Shown here: positions 60,480 through 64,000 of the stretch, piece by piece
How positions within the stretch are numbered: position 1 is the first letter of the stretch
How the letters are laid out: each line of letters begins with the position of its first letter
Source of the DNA: Hyperoodon ampullatus
Lineage: Eukaryota > Chordata > Mammalia > Artiodactyla > Ziphiidae
Length of the DNA: 64,000 nucleotides
Assembly (NCBI GenBank): GCA_949752795.1
Contig: OX457056.1
Location: forward strand, 178,336,428-178,400,427
Direction of reading: 5' to 3'
Program-made: the position numbers and the translations under genes
The notes under the pieces: model-generated
What the model saw: only the letters and a program-made list of their open reading frames with translations
Told to the model about the DNA's origin: nothing
Database searches by the model: none

Positions 60480-60780
60480 GGTACTGTTGGTAGATATAAT
60501 ACAATTTCAGCCAAAATCACAACAGTTTTATTCTGGGGATTAATCAAAGTGACTCCAAAATTGTTAACACCAAAGTGTAAGGTTTGTGTACATTAAGAAA
60601 GACAAAAAGAGAAGGAGGGAAAAACCCTTTAGAGGAGGTTATAATATTGACACAAATAGAAACATAGAGCAGTGGAAGAGAATAGAAAACCCAGAAATAT
60701 GTGCTGAAGTATGTACTAAAATCAGTTGGACACAGAAGGGTTTTGAAATAAATGTTGAGGAAAACTCAGTAGTATAGAAG
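60480..60780 (+). mobile_element. Old L1 ORF2 fragment, sense
   Basis: The plus frame at 60586-60777 contains DTNRNIEQWKRIENPEICAE, the well-known L1 ORF2 segment. It is broken before and after, and a SINE follows about 60 bp downstream. Confidence 0.75.
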
Positions 60781-60838
60781 GAATTATTTAATTTCTTGTT
60801 TTATATTATAGTAAACTCAGGTGGTTTGAAGAGTTAAA

Positions 60839-61043
60839 TTTTTTTTTTTTTTCGGTACACGGGCCTCTCACTGTTGTGGCCTCTCCCGTTGTGGAGCACA
60901 GGCTCCGGACGCGCAGGCTCAGCGGCCATGGCTCACGGGCCTAGCCGCTCCGCGGCACGTGGGATCTTCCCGCACCGGGGCACGAACCCGTGTCCCCTGC
61001 ATCGGCAGGCGGACTCTGAACCACTGCGCCACCAGGGAAGCCC
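60839..61043 (-). mobile_element. CHR-family SINE, short form, antisense
   Basis: T-run tail 60839-60852 and body to 61043. Flanks of the TAAATTTTTTT/TAAATATTTTT type suggest a target-site duplication with one change. The body is near the family consensus. Confidence 0.93.
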
Positions 61044-61049
61044 TAAATA

Positions 61050-62935
61050 TTTTTTTTTTAATGTAGAAAAAGTAGAAGAAATCTACAACTAATATTTTTA
61101 AGTGACAAAAGAAACCTATAGAAAAGGATATCCTGAGTCAGATATGTACAGATTAAATAATTAGGTTTAATAAAAAAAAAGTTTAAACAAGATATTTGTA
61201 AGTAAGGTTTGCTTAGAATATTACAGACTTTACCCATATATAACAAAGTTCTAGTCAATTTGAATGCTGGGGAGATTTTTCTGTTTTGAAAATGTCTTTG
61301 CCCCAAACCATCTTTGAGGATCAACTCATCTTTGAAACACTTATTGAAAATCAGGCTTTGTGACTCCATATCTTTAAAATCTTTACAAATGTAGCTTGAA
61401 TCATTAGATTTTAAGTCCTATAGGTGAATTACAGTATTACTCAAAAAACTATTCTTAGCGCACACATTCTGTGATGTGATGTTCATCCGTATATACTTTT
61501 GTTTTTTAAAAAAGTGAGTTTTGAAAAGAAAATGAAAAAAATCCCTCCTCTTCCTCTACTCCCTTTCCTAGGATGCCTCTTGTGATTGTGTTGTAGCATA
61601 TCTGAAACACAAGGCAGTTTTGTTGACATCACTGATGCTGCTTGTCAGCAGAGATTGGTCAGTGCTGCCAAACCTTTTGGTTAGTCATTTCAAGTGTCCA
61701 TGTCCATTGCAGCTGCTCTGGAACTCATAGGAAGATCCCAGTTTTTGCAAACTCATGGAAGAACCACTTGGGTAAGATGGAGTTTGTTATAGGGTTTTCC
61801 AACAAGTTAATATGTGAAGAGTTTAATATTAGAACAAAAGTTTACCTTTCTGCTTTGTCAAAAAGAAAAGTGGTATCTTTGAATCTTTAGTAAAATGCTA
61901 ATGACATAAGAGTTAATCAACTTAAGGTTAATTGCATTCAGAGTTCAAAAATCCTAACTAGAACCCACTAAGACACTTCGCTTAGTAAAGCAGCCAGAAT
62001 GCTTCGATAATCAGTTAACTATGAATTGCTTACTTTTGTGCAGTGGTGTTTTACAGTTTTTATGTATTATTTTTGTATCTATGTATTTATTAAATATGTT
62101 TATGTAAAATCCTTAGAACAGTTCCCAGCGCTGGTCAATAACTGTTAACTCCTTAGTATGTGTAGTATGAAGCATGAAAATTGCATGCATGGTTGTTATT
62201 CAGTGTTTTTAAAAAGAGAATGTTTTCTGTACATTTTATGCTTTTCCCCCCTCTAATGCTTAAAAAAACTTGTCTCAAAGTGTTTCCTAATGTCTCAAAA
62301 TGTTTGACCTGAACACTTTTCATCCTAGTCAAGGTTTTATAGCGCGTACTACCATTATTTAGGGTCAAAGTTATTTGGAGGGTAGGTGGTTTTATTATTG
62401 ATTGATTTGGAGATTATATTCATGATCTTTAAGCTCTTGTGCTTTGATGGAAATAATAGCTTTTTCCTTCTTTGATCTCTTGAATCTAGACTACTAGTCT
62501 GTTAAAAAAAATTGGAAGGCTTTTTTATTTCCTTTGAGACATAGAAATAACTTAAACATTAATGACCCCCAATTGTCTTGGGCTGTACTATAAATTTATT
62601 TTATTTAGAAGAATTTTTTCAGTATTGAAAAACATTGGTTTGGAATATGAGGCTTGCTTTTTAATTAATTTCTAATTTTAGTACATTAATAGTAAAGAAT
62701 AATATCTATATGATATAAATTCTTTGGAATGTGTTGATATTTCCTTTGTGTTGGAAAACTTTTCCTTGGCCAAGTAGTAAATATTTTAGCCTTTTCAGCT
62801 GAGAGGCAAAATTGATGTTGTTATGTAGATATTAATAAAATCATTTAAAATGTAACCATTTTAAAATGTAGAAACCATTTTTAGCTCATGGATTGTAATA
62901 AAAATGGCAGTTGACTGGAGTTGTCCTGTGGACAA
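61050..62935. other. No recognised feature
   Basis: About 1.9 kb of AT-rich sequence without a repeat I recognise. A stretch at 61560-61800 has balanced composition and candidate splice signals, but its frame is closed (see rejected). Confidence 0.45.
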
Positions 62936-63300
62936 TAGTTTGTTAACTAACCCCTGGCTTGGAGCCTGGTCAGTTTTTGTGACTGTTCTACGTTTGTTTG
63001 AATAGGATATATATTCTCTGTGTTTTATGTAGTGGTATATCTATTATATTAATCTTTTAGTATCTTTAGGCTATTTTATTAGGTATATAAATCTTTATGA
63101 TTGGCACATCTTCTTGGTGGATTGTTCCTGTGGTCATTAATTAAAGCCTTTCTTTATCCTCATTAATACTTTTCATCTTTAATTATACCTTAATTATAAC
63201 CCGCGTGTTATAATAATATTGCTGTGTCAGCTTTATTTTCCTTAGGATTGTTGAGATTTATCTGGTGTTTCTCTCTTTTTGTTTGCTTTTGTTTTATTAG
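62936..63300 (-). mobile_element. Old L1 ORF2 remnant, antisense
   Basis: Antisense ORF2 words such as 'ggtcagtttttgtgactgttctacgtttg' (62968) followed by 'ggatatatattctctgtg'. Diverged. Confidence 0.55.
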
Positions 63301-63308
63301 TCAGGCCT

Positions 63309-63735
63309 TACATTAGTTTTCTAGGGCTGCCATAACAAAGTACCACAAGCTGGGCAGCATAAACGACAGAAATTTATTCTCTCAAAGTTCTAGAGGCTAG
63401 ACATCTGAAATCAAGATGTCATCAGGGCCATGTGTTCTTTGAGGCTCTAGGAGAGGAACCTTCCTTGCCTTTCTAGCTTCCGGAGGTTGCTGGCAATCCT
63501 GGCCATTCCTTGGCTTGTAGATGCATCACTCCAGTCTGCTTCCATCTTCACATGACCCATGCTTCCAAATTTCTGTCTTCTTACAGGGACACCAGTCATA
63601 TTAGATTTAGGCCCCACCCTAACCCGTTATGACCTCAACTTGAATATATCTGCAAAGATCTATTTCCAGATGAAGTCATAGTCACAAGTTCTGGGTTAGA
63701 TGAATTTCTAGGGGGACACTATTCAACCTGTTACA
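63309..63735 (-). mobile_element. MLT1-type MaLR LTR, antisense, well preserved
   Basis: Starts 'tacattagttttctagggctgccataacaaagtaccac' and ends 'gggggacactattcaacctgttaca'. In between are 'gaaatttattctctcaaagttctagaggc' and 'gacaccagtcatattagatttaggccccacc'. It is the second MLT1 LTR here, and less decayed than the one at 17771. Confidence 0.85.
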
Positions 63736-64000
63736 GTTCTATTGAGGTATAATATACATGCAGTAAAATTCAGTCTTTTTTGTTGTACAGTTCTGTGAGC
63801 TTTGACAAATGCATGCAGTTGTGCAGCTATTATAATCACACTTTAAAATTTCTTTTTTTTTTTTTCCTTTAAAGTCAATCCCTATATCCACTGCTAGCTC
63901 CTGGCAACCACTGATCTGTTTTATGTCTCTGCAGTTTTGCCTTTTCAAGACTGTCACATGCATGGACTTGTATATTTTTTAGTCTTTGGAGTCTGGCTTT
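63736..64000 (-). mobile_element. Old L1M 3' end, antisense, runs off the window
   Basis: Begins 'ttctattgaggtataatatacatgcag' and contains 'tgacaaatgcatgcagttgtgcagc' and 'gctcctggcaaccactgatctg', L1M 3' UTR phrases. It continues past the window edge. Confidence 0.72.

Noticed and set aside
61700..61780. Possible extra CCSER exon after the acceptor-like CCATTGCAG, ending in a GTAAGA donor
   Set aside because: The required phase 0 frame reads into a TAG stop after five codons, and the sequence does not resemble the family.
1..64000. CRISPR array, bacterial operon, tRNA or rRNA gene
   Set aside because: No regularly spaced identical repeats, no prokaryotic gene layout, and the only tRNA-like sequences are SINE heads that lack a complete tRNA.

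Overview
This window is nuclear DNA from a mammal, most likely a cetacean (whale or dolphin). The clearest evidence is ten copies of a tRNA-derived SINE of the CHR family, most of them the short, GC-rich form of about 210 bp that is abundant in cetaceans. They sit with L1 3' ends of the cetartiodactyl type, MIR and L2 remnants, MaLR (MLT1-type) LTRs and old endogenous retroviruses. I saw no ruminant Bov-tA/BovB, no pig PRE-1 and no primate Alu. The sequence is AT-rich with very little coding content, as expected inside large introns.

Only three protein-coding segments are supported, all on the + strand: exons at 24655-24745, 32844-33006 and 45711-45906. They have consensus splice sites and their phases join perfectly (0-1, 1-2, 2-0) to encode 150 continuous codons. 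I recognise the product as a coiled-coil serine-rich protein, most likely CCSER2 (FAM190B/KIAA1128); the paralogue CCSER1 is the alternative. The encoded segment runs from an acidic stretch, through an aromatic and His-rich stretch, into the start of a leucine-rich coiled coil. The transcript enters from the left and leaves to the right, so everything else is probably intronic or lies outside the gene's other exons.

Layout: 0-24.6 kb is packed with antisense L1 remnants (0-0.4, 0.8-1.8, 7.1-8.7, 11.8-15.7, 18.5-20.4 kb), an LTR plus gag-like retroviral remnant (8.7-11.1 kb), L2, a hAT element with a SINE inside it, and two dated 5'-truncated + strand L1 insertions. 24.6-33 kb holds exons 1 and 2, with a decayed antisense class I-like retrovirus carrying a nested + strand solo LTR between them. 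33-45.7 kb holds an antisense L1 carrying two SINE insertions, another old L1, and a young L1 with a 17-bp target-site duplication. 45.7-64 kb holds exon 3, two long-form SINEs, a 16-bp perfect inverted repeat, a 45-bp tandem duplication, an antisense ERVL-like pol remnant next to an LTR, a degenerate minisatellite of about 58-bp period, more L1, and an MLT1 LTR.

I found no new multi-gene system, CRISPR array, tRNA/rRNA gene or intact mobile-element ORF. The points most worth checking are the frame arithmetic of the three exons, the minisatellite, the inverted repeat at a SINE target site, the nested insertions that give relative dates, and the strong antisense bias of the SINEs. Repeat families were assigned by reading alone, so family names are provisional where I say so.
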